Shown: positions 52,555-61,519 of the stretch, piece by piece
Layout of the letters: every line of letters begins with the position of its first letter
Numbering within the stretch: the first letter of the stretch is position 1
From: Dechloromonas hortensis
GTDB taxonomy: Bacteria > Pseudomonadota > Gammaproteobacteria > Burkholderiales > Rhodocyclaceae
DNA: 64,000 nucleotides
Direction of reading: 5' to 3'
Assembly: GCF_009469765.1 (NCBI RefSeq)
Contig: NZ_SSSQ01000002.1
Coordinates: 310,001-374,000, forward strand
The notes under the pieces: generated by a model
What the model saw: only the letters and a program-made list of their open reading frames with translations
Databases searched by the model: none
Told to the model about the DNA's origin: nothing
Translations under genes and position numbers: made by a program

Positions 52555-53310
52555 TTACAGTGCCGATTCTTCTTCCTCGGCGGCCGCATTCGGGCTCGGC
52601 TGCTTGTCGGCCGCGACGCCTTCTTCGAGATCCTCGACGTGGCGAGTCAGGCGGTCGCGCAGGGCGATGACGATCTGTTCGAAGATGTCCGGCAATTCGT
52701 AGCGCAGTACCCACGCCGTTTCCATCCAGTCGTGGTCGGCGATTTCGGCACGCGGCACTTTCGGGCGGGAGCTGGTCAGCGAATTGCCCTCATGCAGGGC
52801 TTCGTCGATCTCCTCGATCTTCTCGTTCAGCCAGGAGATCGATCGCGATTCGAGGCCGCGTTCGCTGTTGAAGTCTTCGGAAAACTGGCCGCTCATCGCA
52901 AAGTCGAGCAGTTCCTCGTCGCGTTCGGCGAAGTAATTGGTCAGTGCCTCGTAGCCGCCATCGATCTCGCCGATTGCTTCGAGGTATTCGGCAGTCATGT
53001 CCTCGTCGCGGTAGATCACGGCATTCATCATGCCGTGCAGGGCGGCGTGGGTCTGGTCGCGATAGCGCGCTTCGAGCACGACGGCGCGGGCGAACTGCTC
53101 CGGGGTGACCAGCATGTTGACGACCGACTGCTTCGAGCCATCGAAGCCGCGCATGATCGCCAGCAGGTCTTTCGGCGGCACATCGTTCAAGACGGTGACC
53201 AGGGCGTCGTCGCCCTCGGTGTCGGCCAGGGTGGCCAGCGCGGTTTCCGCGCCGCTCAGATCGCCGGCCAGAATCAGTTGGGAGGCCTTGGTTACAACTG
53301 GATGTGTCAT
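52555..53310 (-). CDS. Unknown protein of the IHF/J-protein operon
   Basis: A 251-residue soluble protein, acidic and helical, with no signal peptide. Blocks such as LILAGDLSGAETALATLADTEGDDALVTVLNDVPPKDLLAIMRGFDGSKQSVVNMLVTPEQFARAV look like helical-repeat packing. The C-terminal tail is Glu-rich (EDLEEGVAADKQPSPNAAAEEEESAL). No family recognised. The ATG of MTHPVVTKAS is chosen; a longer upstream reading overlaps the neighbour and is not supported. Confidence 0.75.
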   Translation of the reverse strand: MTHPVVTKASQLILAGDLSGAETALATLADTEGDDALVTVLNDVPPKDLLAIMRGFDGSKQSVVNMLVTPEQFARAVVLEARYRDQTHAALHGMMNAVIYRDEDMTAEYLEAIGEIDGGYEALTNYFAERDEELLDFAMSGQFSEDFNSERGLESRSISWLNEKIEEIDEALHEGNSLTSSRPKVPRAEIADHDWMETAWVLRYELPDIFEQIVIALRDRLTRHVEDLEEGVAADKQPSPNAAAEEEESAL

Positions 53311-53368
53311 GAAATGCCCTGTCAATAATTCGAATTTTTGTGTACTGCTGCTGCGGCTTGGCGCCGGC

Positions 53369-53908
53369 TCAGGAATTGCGCGAATCGAAGCCCTGTTCGG
53401 CCAGCCAGTCGTTGCCGGCCTCGCCGAGATCCCGATCTTCGTCGTCGCCATCCTCGTCGTCGCCTTTCTCGCGACCGGACTCATCCTCTTCAGCCGTGGC
53501 GACGGGGGCGGCGGTATCGAACTGGCGAATGTATTCCAGGCAGGCGGCGGTCACCATGAAGGATTCGCCGGCGCCTTCGCTCAACACGGCGGCGAGGTAG
53601 GGGGCGGCCCAGGCTTCCAGCGTCAGGCTGGCCGAGAGAGCGTCCCAGGTCGGGAAGTCGTCATCGTCCGGCTCGCAGTTCACGGCAGCGGCCATCGCCT
53701 TGGTGTTGGCGAAGGAGAAGGCGTTGTAGAAAACGGGCACCACCATTTCCGGGCAGAACTCGATCATCGGCAACAGCGACTGCAATTCCTGGCGCTTTTC
53801 CTTCAAGCGGGTTTTCAGCGCCGGGCTGCCTTCCGAGTCGGTCAGCAGGTCCTGAATCTCGGCGTCGTAGGAGAACGCCAGTTCGGAAAAATAATAGGAT
53901 TTTTTCAT
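53369..53908 (-). CDS. Unknown protein coupled to a J-domain gene
   Basis: A 179-residue soluble protein. It begins MKKSYYFSELAFSYDAEIQDLLTDSEGSPALKTRLKEKRQELQSLLPMIEFCPEMVVPVFYNAFSFAN. A helical part follows, then a very acidic tail (EEDESGREKGDDEDGDDEDRDLGEAG). The start overlaps the J-domain gene stop by four bases (ATGA), so translation is coupled. No family recognised; it could be a client adaptor of the J protein. Confidence 0.78.
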   Translation of the reverse strand: MKKSYYFSELAFSYDAEIQDLLTDSEGSPALKTRLKEKRQELQSLLPMIEFCPEMVVPVFYNAFSFANTKAMAAAVNCEPDDDDFPTWDALSASLTLEAWAAPYLAAVLSEGAGESFMVTAACLEYIRQFDTAAPVATAEEDESGREKGDDEDGDDEDRDLGEAGNDWLAEQGFDSRNS

Positions 53909-54183
53909 TTTTGTAGGTTTCCCAAGTAGTTTGTCCAGATTTCACGCGCCACCACCAGGGGCTGATCAATCAAGCTCGTGCGCCGGGTTTCGTCGTAAAC
54001 CTTGCGCCGATCGGCATCGGTCAGGACTTCGTAGGCTTCCTGCACGGCCCTGAATTTGGCCGCCGCATCCGGCTCCGGATTGCGGTCGGGGTGAAACTGC
54101 GCCGCTTTCCTGCGGTAGGCGGTCTTGATGTGCTCCACGCTCGCGTCCGGCGCGACACCCAGTAGTCCGTAATAATCTTTCAT
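53905..54183 (-). CDS. Short J-domain co-chaperone
   Basis: A 92-residue protein made of one J-domain (KDYYGLLGVAPDASVEHIKTAYRRKAAQFHPDRNPEPDAAAKFRAVQEAYEVLTDADRRKVYDE) with the HPD motif at residues 31-33, plus a short tail. It lacks the Gly/Phe and zinc regions of DnaJ, so it probably recruits Hsp70 (DnaK) to a special partner, likely one of the unknown operon proteins. Confidence 0.92.
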   Translation of the reverse strand: MKDYYGLLGVAPDASVEHIKTAYRRKAAQFHPDRNPEPDAAAKFRAVQEAYEVLTDADRRKVYDETRRTSLIDQPLVVAREIWTNYLGNLQK

Positions 54184-54231
54184 AGTGCCTTTGTCAGTAT
54201 TTTGCTGGCCGACGCATCGACCCGCGCGGGC

Positions 54232-54516
54232 TCATTCCGGGCGCGCGATCAGCGCCCGCAATTCCTTGCCGGGCTTGAAGTGGGGCGCGTATTTGCCGGG
54301 CACCGCGACCTTTTCGCCGGTTTTCGGGTTGCGGCCGATACGGGGCGGCCGGTAGTTCAGCGCAAACGAACCGAAACCGCGAATCTCGACCCGGCCGCCG
54401 TTGGCCAGCGTGCGGGTGATCGAATCGAGAATTTCGCCGACTGCCAATTCGGCATCCGGACGAACCAGTTGGGGAAAGCGCTGCGCCAAAGTGGCAATGA
54501 GTTCAGATCGAGTCAT
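54232..54516 (-). CDS. ihfB: IHF beta-type DNA-bending protein
   Basis: A 94-residue HU/IHF-family protein: [33 protein letters not shown] and [49 protein letters not shown], with the intercalating Pro of the beta arm in the GRNPKTG region. It matches IHF beta more than HU. IHF aids sigma-54 promoter bending and other processes. In many proteobacteria ihfB follows rpsA; here it heads an operon of a J-domain protein and three unknown proteins. Confidence 0.88.
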   Translation of the reverse strand: MTRSELIATLAQRFPQLVRPDAELAVGEILDSITRTLANGGRVEIRGFGSFALNYRPPRIGRNPKTGEKVAVPGKYAPHFKPGKELRALIARPE

Positions 54517-54661
54517 GGCGCAATTTTACGATAGCCGGCGGTAAGCTCGCTCAAACAATACATATTTCCGTGTAAAACCGCGTTCCGGGCAGCGGGCCAC
54601 GGCCCGGTTTTTTGATCTGCCTTACTTTCGAAATCGCTAGCCGTCGGCTATAGTCCGCTTC

Positions 54662-55045
54662 ATGCACGCGCTGCTTCGTCTCCTTTCCCGTTATCTGCTG
54701 TTGGTCATGCTGGCCACGGTCTTCTCGCCGAGTTTCGGCTGGGAGGCGGTGCAGGGCATGGAGGCGCACGACGACATGGCGGCCATGCAGGCACACGATA
54801 CCGGTGCGCTGGCGGCCGACGAGGCGTGCAGCGATTGTCCGGGCCACGAACACGATAGCTGCCCGGATACCCTGCATCACTGCTGCCCCGGCCATGTGCT
54901 CGGTCATTTGCCGGGCCATATCGCCGATGGCCTGAGTCTGGCTGTGCCGGCCGATGGCAGTGCTGCGGTCGACGCGGAAAAAAACCGTTTTTCGACGCGC
55001 ATCCCCGAAGGGCTCGAACGCCCTCCCAGAGCCTCCGCCGCCTGA
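54662..55045 (+). CDS. Exported Cys/His-rich protein next to the metal efflux operon
   Basis: A 127-residue protein with a signal segment (RYLLLVMLATVFSPSFG). Residues about 30-80 are rich in Met, His, Asp and Cys (MEAHDDMAAMQAHD, CSDCPGHEHDSCPDTLHHCCPGHVLGH), a likely metal-binding region. It resembles small periplasmic proteins (CzcI/CopL-like) encoded upstream of heavy-metal efflux operons. No clear ribosome binding site is visible. An exact uptake-like repeat lies in its 3' part. Confidence 0.72.
   Translation: MHALLRLLSRYLLLVMLATVFSPSFGWEAVQGMEAHDDMAAMQAHDTGALAADEACSDCPGHEHDSCPDTLHHCCPGHVLGHLPGHIADGLSLAVPADGSAAVDAEKNRFSTRIPEGLERPPRASAA
54963..54998 (+). repeat. Uptake-signal-like repeat, copy 7
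   Basis: Exact core CTGCGGTCGAC (54963-54973), then GCGG, AAAAAAA, CCG and TTTTT. It lies inside the Cys/His-rich gene. Confidence 0.72.
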
Positions 55046-55146
55046 TCGTCGGCGGTTCGCCAGTCATTTTCCCTTGAGTTTTTGACAGCCTTTTCGGGCT
55101 GTTCTGGTCAGCCGCCGGTTGTGTTTCCATCAGCCGGAGAATTGCC

Positions 55147-56364
55147 ATGCGTATCCATTCCTGGATCGCCCTTTGCCTCGTCGTGGCGCTACCTGCCCAC
55201 GCCGAACCCAATCCCACACTGGCCGGGGCCTTTGCCGCCGCCTGGGGGCGCCAGCCTGTCGCTCAGGCGCTGGCCGAACGCGAACGGGCGGCGCAAGCCC
55301 GCCGCTCGGCCGCCGATGCCTTGACGCCCGAACCGCCGAGTCTCGAACTCGGCGGCCGGAGCGACCGTTTCAACCGCGACCGCGGCAACGCCGAATATGA
55401 AGTCGGCCTCGCCTTGCCGCTGTGGCTGCCCGGCGAGCGCGGCGGCAGCCAGGCCGTGGCCGATGCCGAAATGACGGCGGTGGCCGGCCGCGCAGCCGCA
55501 CTGCGCCTGCAACTGGCCGGCGAAGTTCGCCAGGCCTGGTGGGCGTGGCAGCAGGCGCGCAACGAACAGGCGCTGGCCGACGAGCGGGTGACGGCGGCCC
55601 GCCGCCTGCGCGACGACGTGGCGCGGCGGGTGGCGGCCGGCGACCTGGCGCGGTCCGACCAGCATCAGGCGGATGGCGCCCTGGCCGCGGCCCTGGCCGT
55701 TCAGGCCGAAGGGCTGGCGGCTGCCGATGCGGCGCGCCTGCAATTGCAGACGTTGACCGGTCAATTGCCCGGCGAACCGGTTTTCGCCAGCGAGAGCGCG
55801 GTGGCCGAAACGCAGACCGAAAACCTGCTGGCCACGCATCCCCGGCTGAAGAACCTGGAGAACCTGGGCGATGTTTCGCGACGCAGCCTGGAACTGGCCC
55901 GCACGCGCAGCCGGGCGACGCCGGAAATTGCCGTGTCGACGCGGCGCGAGCGCAGCCTGGCCGGCGAGGCGATGGAGCAGACCTGGGCGCTCGCCCTGCG
56001 CATTCCGTTTTCCTCGGCGCCTCGGCAGGATGCCCGGCTGGCCGAGGCCAATGCCGACCTGATCGAAGCCAGCCTTGGTGCCGAGCGCGAACGCGAGCGG
56101 CTGGCGCAGGAAGTGGCCGCAGCGCGCAGCCGGCTCGGCGCGGCGCACGCCCAACTGGCGGCCAGCGACGAGCGGGCCCGGCTGGCCCGGGAAAGCCGGA
56201 GCTTCTTCGAAAAATCCTTCCGCCTCGGCGAAACCGATCTGCCGACCCGGCTGCGCATCGAGCAGGAGGCCTTCGAGGCCGAACGCCAAGCCAGCCGCGC
56301 CCGGATCAACCAGGCGCAGAGCTTTTCCGCTTACCGGCAGGCGCTTGGCCTGCTGCCCGAATAA
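55147..56364 (+). CDS. czcC: Heavy-metal efflux outer-membrane factor (TolC family, CzcC-like)
   Basis: A 405-residue protein with a signal peptide (ending PAHA). Two long helical repeats contain LGGRSDRFNRDRGNAEYEVGLALPLWLPGERGG and LQLAGEVRQAWWAWQQARNEQALADERVTAARRL. The second repeat has FRLGETDLPTRLRIEQEAFEAERQASRARI. It forms the outer-membrane channel of the tripartite efflux pump encoded just downstream. Confidence 0.9.
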   Translation: MRIHSWIALCLVVALPAHAEPNPTLAGAFAAAWGRQPVAQALAERERAAQARRSAADALTPEPPSLELGGRSDRFNRDRGNAEYEVGLALPLWLPGERGGSQAVADAEMTAVAGRAAALRLQLAGEVRQAWWAWQQARNEQALADERVTAARRLRDDVARRVAAGDLARSDQHQADGALAAALAVQAEGLAAADAARLQLQTLTGQLPGEPVFASESAVAETQTENLLATHPRLKNLENLGDVSRRSLELARTRSRATPEIAVSTRRERSLAGEAMEQTWALALRIPFSSAPRQDARLAEANADLIEASLGAERERERLAQEVAAARSRLGAAHAQLAASDERARLARESRSFFEKSFRLGETDLPTRLRIEQEAFEAERQASRARINQAQSFSAYRQALGLLPE

Positions 56365-56378
56365 GGGAGAAAAATGCA

Positions 56379-56882
56379 ATGAAAAAACTGATTTTCGGGC
56401 TGTTCACCGCAGCCATCGTCGGGTTCGGGTCGGTGCAGGCGGCCGAGCTGCCGACACCGATCCCGGTCGTCGTGGCCGAGAGCGAGGTCTTCGAGATCGT
56501 CGGCCGGCTCGATGAAAAAGGCTTCGTTTTCCATATCGACCGCAGCGCCAGCAACGCTCCGGTCCTTGACGCCAAGCTCGAGGTCGAGGCGGATGGTCGC
56601 CCGGCACTGGCCCGTTTTCGCCCGGAGAGCGGCGATTACCTGATCGACGATGCGGCCTGGCTGACGCCCTTGCGGACGCCGGGCGAGCATGTCCTGGCCT
56701 TCACCCTGCTGGCTGGCGAGGAGAGCGATTTGCTGAGCGCCGATTTTGCCGTTTTACCGGCGTCGACCGCAGGAACCGGCGCTGTTTCGGGTCTGACCGT
56801 TCCGCTGGCGGTCGCCGCCCTACTGGTCCTGGCCGTACTGGGCTGGCGCTTCAGCCGGCAGCGTAAAGGAGATCTGGCATGA
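56379..56882 (+). CDS. Unknown membrane-anchored periplasmic protein of the czc operon
   Basis: A 167-residue protein with a signal peptide (ending VQAA), a beta-rich periplasmic part (ESEVFEIVGRLDEKGFVFHIDRSASNAPVLDAKLEVEADG), and a C-terminal membrane helix (LTVPLAVAALLVLAVLGWRF) followed by basic residues. Its start is 15 bp after czcC and its stop overlaps czcB by four bases, so it is part of the operon. It may help the adaptor or bind metal; no family recognised. Confidence 0.78.
   Translation: MKKLIFGLFTAAIVGFGSVQAAELPTPIPVVVAESEVFEIVGRLDEKGFVFHIDRSASNAPVLDAKLEVEADGRPALARFRPESGDYLIDDAAWLTPLRTPGEHVLAFTLLAGEESDLLSADFAVLPASTAGTGAVSGLTVPLAVAALLVLAVLGWRFSRQRKGDLA
56746..56772 (-). repeat. 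Uptake-signal-like repeat, copy 8
   Basis: Minus-strand exact core CTGCGGTCGAC (plus-strand 56762-56772), then GCCGGT, AAAA, CGGC and AAAAT. Inside the unknown czc-operon gene. Confidence 0.75.
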
Positions 56883-57991
56883 AACGACTGAGCTTGTTGA
56901 TCGCCGCTGCGCTGCTGGTCGCCCAGCCGCTGCTGGCCCATGAAGGCCACGAGCATGGCGACGCGAAGAAGGTCCTGCCGAACCTCGGCGATACGCCGCA
57001 ACGCCTGCCCGATGGCGTGGTTTTCCTGCCCAAGCCGGCGCAACGCCAGATGGGCGTGCTGACGCTGAAAGTGGTGGAGCAGGATCTGCCGCGTAGCATC
57101 GAGTTGCCGGGCAAGGTGATCATGGACCCGCACCTCGGCGGTCGCGTCCAGGCGATGATCACCGGCCGCATCGAGCCGGCCGGCGAGCACGGTCTGCCGA
57201 GCGCCGGCAGCCGGGTCAAGAAGGGCGACGTGCTGGCCTGGGTGGTGCCGGCGGCCGGGCAGATCGAACGTTCCAACCAGTCGGCCTTGTTGGCCGAACT
57301 GAAGGCCAGTCGCCAGCTGGCCGAAAAGCGCCTGCATCGCCTGAACGAGCTGGCCGATACGGTGCCGCGCAAGGAGATCGAGGCGGCGGAAAGCGAAATC
57401 CTCAGCCTGAACGGACGGATCGCCGCCGTCGGCAGCGGCCTGTCGGGGCGCGAGGCGCTGGTCGCGCCGGTGGCCGGCATCATCGCCGCCAGCAATGCGG
57501 TGGTCGGCCAGGTTGTCGAGTCGAAGGAGCTGGTTTTCGAGATCGTCGATCCGGACAGCCTGCACATCGAGGCACTGGCCTACGAGCCGCTCGAATTGGG
57601 CGAGGTGGCTTCGGCCAGCATTGCGCTCGGTGGGCGGGCGGTGCCGCTGAGCTTCATCGGCGCCAGCCGCCGGCTGCGCGAACAGGCCTTGCCGCTGCTC
57701 TTCGAAAACCACGCAGTCGGCGCCGGCTTGGCGCTGCCGCTCGGCCAACCGGTGAAAATCCAGGTTTTGCTGCGGTCGACCGTCAAGGGGCTGCCGATTC
57801 CGCAGAAGGCGCTGGTCCGCAGTCAGGCCAACGAGTTGATGGTCTGGGTCAAGGAGTCTCCCGAACGCTTCGTGCCGCGCCCGGTACGCACCCAGCCGTT
57901 CGACGGCGTGCAGGTGATGGCGGCGGACGGCTTGAAGCCGGGTGACCGTGTCGTCATCGACGGCGCCGGGCTGATCAACCAGATTCGCTAG
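56879..57991 (+). CDS. czcB: RND efflux periplasmic adaptor (CzcB-like)
   Basis: A 370-residue membrane-fusion protein with signal peptide and a His-rich start of the mature part (HEGHEHGD). It has VQAMITGRIEPAGEHGLPSAGSRVKKGDVLAWVVP (lipoyl part), a helical hairpin (QSALLAELKASRQLAEKRLHRLNELADTVPRKEIEAAESEILSLNG), and APVAGIIAASNAVVGQVVESKELVFEIVD. It links CzcC and CzcA and may receive metal. Confidence 0.93.
   Translation: MKRLSLLIAAALLVAQPLLAHEGHEHGDAKKVLPNLGDTPQRLPDGVVFLPKPAQRQMGVLTLKVVEQDLPRSIELPGKVIMDPHLGGRVQAMITGRIEPAGEHGLPSAGSRVKKGDVLAWVVPAAGQIERSNQSALLAELKASRQLAEKRLHRLNELADTVPRKEIEAAESEILSLNGRIAAVGSGLSGREALVAPVAGIIAASNAVVGQVVESKELVFEIVDPDSLHIEALAYEPLELGEVASASIALGGRAVPLSFIGASRRLREQALPLLFENHAVGAGLALPLGQPVKIQVLLRSTVKGLPIPQKALVRSQANELMVWVKESPERFVPRPVRTQPFDGVQVMAADGLKPGDRVVIDGAGLINQIR
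57770..57790 (+). repeat. Uptake-signal-like repeat, copy 9 (weak tracts)
   Basis: Exact core CTGCGGTCGAC (57770-57780) inside czcB, followed by CGTCAAGGGG. There are no proper A-tracts, so this copy may be chance or a decayed site. Confidence 0.45.
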
Positions 57992-57999
57992 GAGCGGCC

Positions 58000-60900
58000 A
58001 TGTTCCAGTGGTTATTGCAAAAGAGCCTGGCCAGTCGCTTGCTGGTGCTGGTCGTCAGCCTGGTGCTGATGGGCTACGGCGCCTTCCAGGCCGGCCGGCT
58101 ACCGGTCGATGTCTTTCCCGATCTGAACAAGCCGACGGTGACGCTGATGACCGAAGCCGGCGGCATGGCGCCGGAGGAGGTCGAGCAGCTGGTCAGCTTT
58201 CCGCTCGAAACGGCCTTGAACGGCCTGCCCGGCGTCGCCTCGGTGCGCTCGGTGTCGAGCCCCGGCCTTTCCTTCGTTTATGTCGCCTTCGACTGGGGCA
58301 TCGACCTCTATCGCGCCCGGCAGATGGTCAGCGAACGGCTGAGCGCGCTGCAGGGCGTCCTGCCGTCGACGGTCGTGCCGCTGATGGGGCCGATCTCGTC
58401 GATCATGGGCGAAGTGATGATGCTTGCCATTCCGCTCGATGCGGCCAACGGCGACCCGATGCGCGCCCGCGAGTACGCCGACTGGGTGCTCCGCCCGCGC
58501 CTGATGGCGGTGACCGGGGTGGCCCAGGTCATCCCGATCGGCGGCGAGGTGCGGCAGTTTCAGGTGCAGCCGGATACCCGGCGCATGGCCGACCTTGGCA
58601 TTTCGCTCGACCAGCTGGAGAGCGCCTTGCGCGGTTTCTCGGCCAATACCTCGGGCGGCTTTCTCGAACTGAACGGCCGCGAATACCTGATTCGCCATCT
58701 CGGCCGGACCTCGCGCCTGGACGACCTGCAGAACCTGGCGCTGACCGCCCGCAACGGCCAGTCCATCCTGCTCCGCCAGGTTGCCGGCGTCGCCTTCGCG
58801 CCGGCCATCAAGCGCGGCGATGCCGGTTTCAACGGTGCGCCGGCCGTCATCCTGAGCATCCAGAAACAGCCGACGGCCGATACGGTCGACCTGACCCGGC
58901 GCCTGGAAAGCGCCCTGGCCAGCATGAAGCAGAGCCTACCTGCCGGCGTGCTGGCGCCAAGGGTGATTTTCCGCCAGGCCGATTTCATCGAGGCTTCGCT
59001 CGGCAACCTGCAGGCCAAGCTGCTGCTTGCTGCCTGCCTGGTTGCCGCCGTACTCTTCTTCTTCCTCGGCAATCTGCGCACCATGCTGATCTCGCTGACC
59101 GCCATTCCGCTGTCGATCCTGATCGCGGTGCTGGTCTTTCGCTGGTTCGGGCTGTCGATCAACACGATGACGCTGGGCGGGCTGGCGATCGCCATCGGCG
59201 AACTGGTTGATGACGCGGTGGTCGATGTCGAGAATATCCTGCGCCGTCTGCGCGAAGCCTCGGCCCGCGGCGAGCCGTTCCGGGTGCGCGAGTTGGTGGT
59301 CAAGGCTTCGCTCGAAGTGCGCTCGGCCATCGTCTATGCGACGCTGATCATCGCGCTGGTCTTCGTCCCGCTGTTCGCGCTGCCCGGCATCGAAGGGCGG
59401 CTGTTCGTCCCGCTCGGCATCGCCTACATCGTCTCCATCCTCGCCTCGCTGCTCGTTTCGGTAACGGTGACACCGGTCTTGTCGTACTACCTGCTGCCCA
59501 AGCTGGCGGCCGGGGCGCATGGCGACACCCGGCTGGTCGGCTGGCTGAAAAGTAACTATCAGCCCTTGCTCGAACGCGTGCTGGCGGCGCCACGGCGGCC
59601 GGTGGCTGTGGCCGCCGTCGCCGTCGTGCTGGCCGGCAGCGCGGTGCCGTTTTTCCCGACCACTTTCCTGCCGCCGTTCAACGAAGGTTCGATGACGGTC
59701 AGCCTGCGCCTCAACCCCGGCGTCACGCTGGCCGAGTCGGTGCGCGTTGCCAGCCAGGCCGAGCGGCTGCTGCTGACGGTGTCTGAGATCGAGCACATCG
59801 GCCGCCGTTCCGGGCGGGCCGAGCTGGACGAGCATGCCGAAGGCGTCCATGTCTCGGAGCTGGAAATCCGCCTGAAGCCGAGCGACCGCAACAAGGAGGC
59901 GATCTATGCCGACATCCGGCAGCGCCTGAAGGATCTGCCGGCCAGCCTTAATCTCGGCCAGCCGATTTCGCACCGCATCGACCACATGCTGTCCGGCGTC
60001 CGGGCGCAGATCGCCATCAAGATTTTCGGCGAGGATCTCGACACCCTGCGCGCTCAGGCGACCCTGCTCGGCAAGCGTCTGCAGCAGATTCCCGGGGTGG
60101 CCGATCTGGAAGTCGAAAAGCAGGTGCTGGCGCCGCAGATCAAGGTGCGGGCCGATTTGGCCGCCGCCGCCCAGTACGGGCTGTCGTCGGCGCAGTTGCT
60201 GCGCACCTTGCAGACCCTGGTCGGCGGCGAAAAGGTGGCGCAGATCGTCGAATCCAACCGCCGCTTCGATCTCGTCGTCCGCTTGCCGGAAAGCGGACGT
60301 TCGCTCGACGGCCTGCGCAACCTGCTGGTCGAGACGCCGGCCGGGCCGGTGCCGCTGTTCCGGCTGGCCAGCATCGAGGATGCCGACGGCCCGAACCAGA
60401 TCGCCCGCGACGACGGCCGCCGGCGCATCGTCATCGCGCTCAATGCGCAGGGCCGGGCGCTGTCCGAAGTGGTCGCCGACATTCGCGCCGTGACCGCCGA
60501 GTTTGCGCTGCCCGAAGGCTATTTCATCACCCTCGGCGGCCAGTTCCAGGCGCAGGAAGAGGCGGCGCGGCTGATCGCGCTGCTCGCCCTCGGCTCGACG
60601 GCGCTGATCTTCATGGTGCTCTACAGCCGGTACCGGTCGGCGCTGCTGGCCGGGCTGATCATGGCCAACGTGCCGCTGGCGCTGATCGGCGCCGTCTTCG
60701 GCCTGTGGCTGTCCGGGCAGCCGCTGTCGGTCGCGGCGCTGATCGGCTTCATCACGCTGGCCGGCATCTCGACCCGCAACGGCATCCTGAAAGTCAGCCA
60801 CTACCTGAACCTGATGCGCTTCGAGGGCGAAAGCTTCTCGATCCCGATGATCGTCCGCGGTTCGCTGGAACGCCTGACGCCGGTGCTGATGACCGCGCTG

Positions 60901-61104
60901 GTCGCCGCCTTCGCGCTGGCGCCGCTGCTCTTCGAAGCCGAACAGCCGGGCACCGAGATTCTGCATCCGGTCGCCGTCGTCATCTTTTCCGGCCTGGTCG
61001 GCGCCACGCTGCTCGACACCTTTGTCACCCCGGCGCTGTTCTGGCTATTCGGTCGCGCCGCGGCCGAGCGCCTGCAGCGCGAACAGTTCAACGAAGCACT
61101 CTGA
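58000..61104 (+). CDS. czcA: Heavy-metal RND efflux pump (CzcA-like)
   Basis: A 1034-residue inner-membrane pump of the heavy-metal RND family, with the expected 12 helices and two large periplasmic loops. Seen: VDVFPDLNKPTVTLMTEAGGMAPEEVEQLVSFPLE at the start and LRNLLVETPAGPVPLFRLASI in loop 2. In the fourth helix the acidic motif reads GELVDDAVVDVEN, where Zn/Co/Cd pumps usually have DFGxxVDGAVVxVEN. The second Asp and the Glu are kept but the first Asp is lost and others added. The metal is therefore uncertain. Confidence 0.92.
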   Translation: MFQWLLQKSLASRLLVLVVSLVLMGYGAFQAGRLPVDVFPDLNKPTVTLMTEAGGMAPEEVEQLVSFPLETALNGLPGVASVRSVSSPGLSFVYVAFDWGIDLYRARQMVSERLSALQGVLPSTVVPLMGPISSIMGEVMMLAIPLDAANGDPMRAREYADWVLRPRLMAVTGVAQVIPIGGEVRQFQVQPDTRRMADLGISLDQLESALRGFSANTSGGFLELNGREYLIRHLGRTSRLDDLQNLALTARNGQSILLRQVAGVAFAPAIKRGDAGFNGAPAVILSIQKQPTADTVDLTRRLESALASMKQSLPAGVLAPRVIFRQADFIEASLGNLQAKLLLAACLVAAVLFFFLGNLRTMLISLTAIPLSILIAVLVFRWFGLSINTMTLGGLAIAIGELVDDAVVDVENILRRLREASARGEPFRVRELVVKASLEVRSAIVYATLIIALVFVPLFALPGIEGRLFVPLGIAYIVSILASLLVSVTVTPVLSYYLLPKLAAGAHGDTRLVGWLKSNYQPLLERVLAAPRRPVAVAAVAVVLAGSAVPFFPTTFLPPFNEGSMTVSLRLNPGVTLAESVRVASQAERLLLTVSEIEHIGRRSGRAELDEHAEGVHVSELEIRLKPSDRNKEAIYADIRQRLKDLPASLNLGQPISHRIDHMLSGVRAQIAIKIFGEDLDTLRAQATLLGKRLQQIPGVADLEVEKQVLAPQIKVRADLAAAAQYGLSSAQLLRTLQTLVGGEKVAQIVESNRRFDLVVRLPESGRSLDGLRNLLVETPAGPVPLFRLASIEDADGPNQIARDDGRRRIVIALNAQGRALSEVVADIRAVTAEFALPEGYFITLGGQFQAQEEAARLIALLALGSTALIFMVLYSRYRSALLAGLIMANVPLALIGAVFGLWLSGQPLSVAALIGFITLAGISTRNGILKVSHYLNLMRFEGESFSIPMIVRGSLERLTPVLMTALVAAFALAPLLFEAEQPGTEILHPVAVVIFSGLVGATLLDTFVTPALFWLFGRAAAERLQREQFNEAL

Positions 61105-61129
61105 TCAATCAACCTTAGGAGAAACCACC

Positions 61130-61501
61130 ATGAAAAAGCTGCTTGCCGTTTTTTGCCTTTTTTCGCTGTTCACCGCCGGAGTCGCCTCGGCCCATGAAAC
61201 CCACGGTCAGCCGCAATACGGCGGCGTCGTTGCCGAAGCCGGCATGGCCCAGTTCGAGATCGTCGCCAAGGATGGAAAACTGACGGTCTATGTCACCAAC
61301 CATGGTGCACCGGTCGATACCGCCGGCGCCAGCGGCAAGCTGACCGTGCTGGCCGGTAGCGCCAAGTCCGAAATCGACCTCAAGCCGGCCGGCGACAACC
61401 GCCTGCAAGGGACGGGCAGCCTGGCCAGCGGCGCCAAGCTGCTGGTCAATGCCCAGTGGCCGGGGCAGAAAGCCCTGCAAGCCCGCGCCGTCGCCCGCTA
61501 A
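61130..61501 (+). CDS. Small exported protein downstream of czcA
   Basis: A 123-residue periplasmic protein with a signal peptide (ending ASA) and mature start HETHGQPQYGGVVAEAGMAQFEIVAKDGKLTVYVTNHGAPVDTAGASGKLTVL. The His residues near the N-terminus and beta-sandwich character suggest a metal-binding role. TTAGGAGA lies before the ATG. It probably belongs to the efflux operon; no named family. Confidence 0.8.
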   Translation: MKKLLAVFCLFSLFTAGVASAHETHGQPQYGGVVAEAGMAQFEIVAKDGKLTVYVTNHGAPVDTAGASGKLTVLAGSAKSEIDLKPAGDNRLQGTGSLASGAKLLVNAQWPGQKALQARAVAR

Positions 61502-61519
61502 TTGTTGGAGGAAACAACC

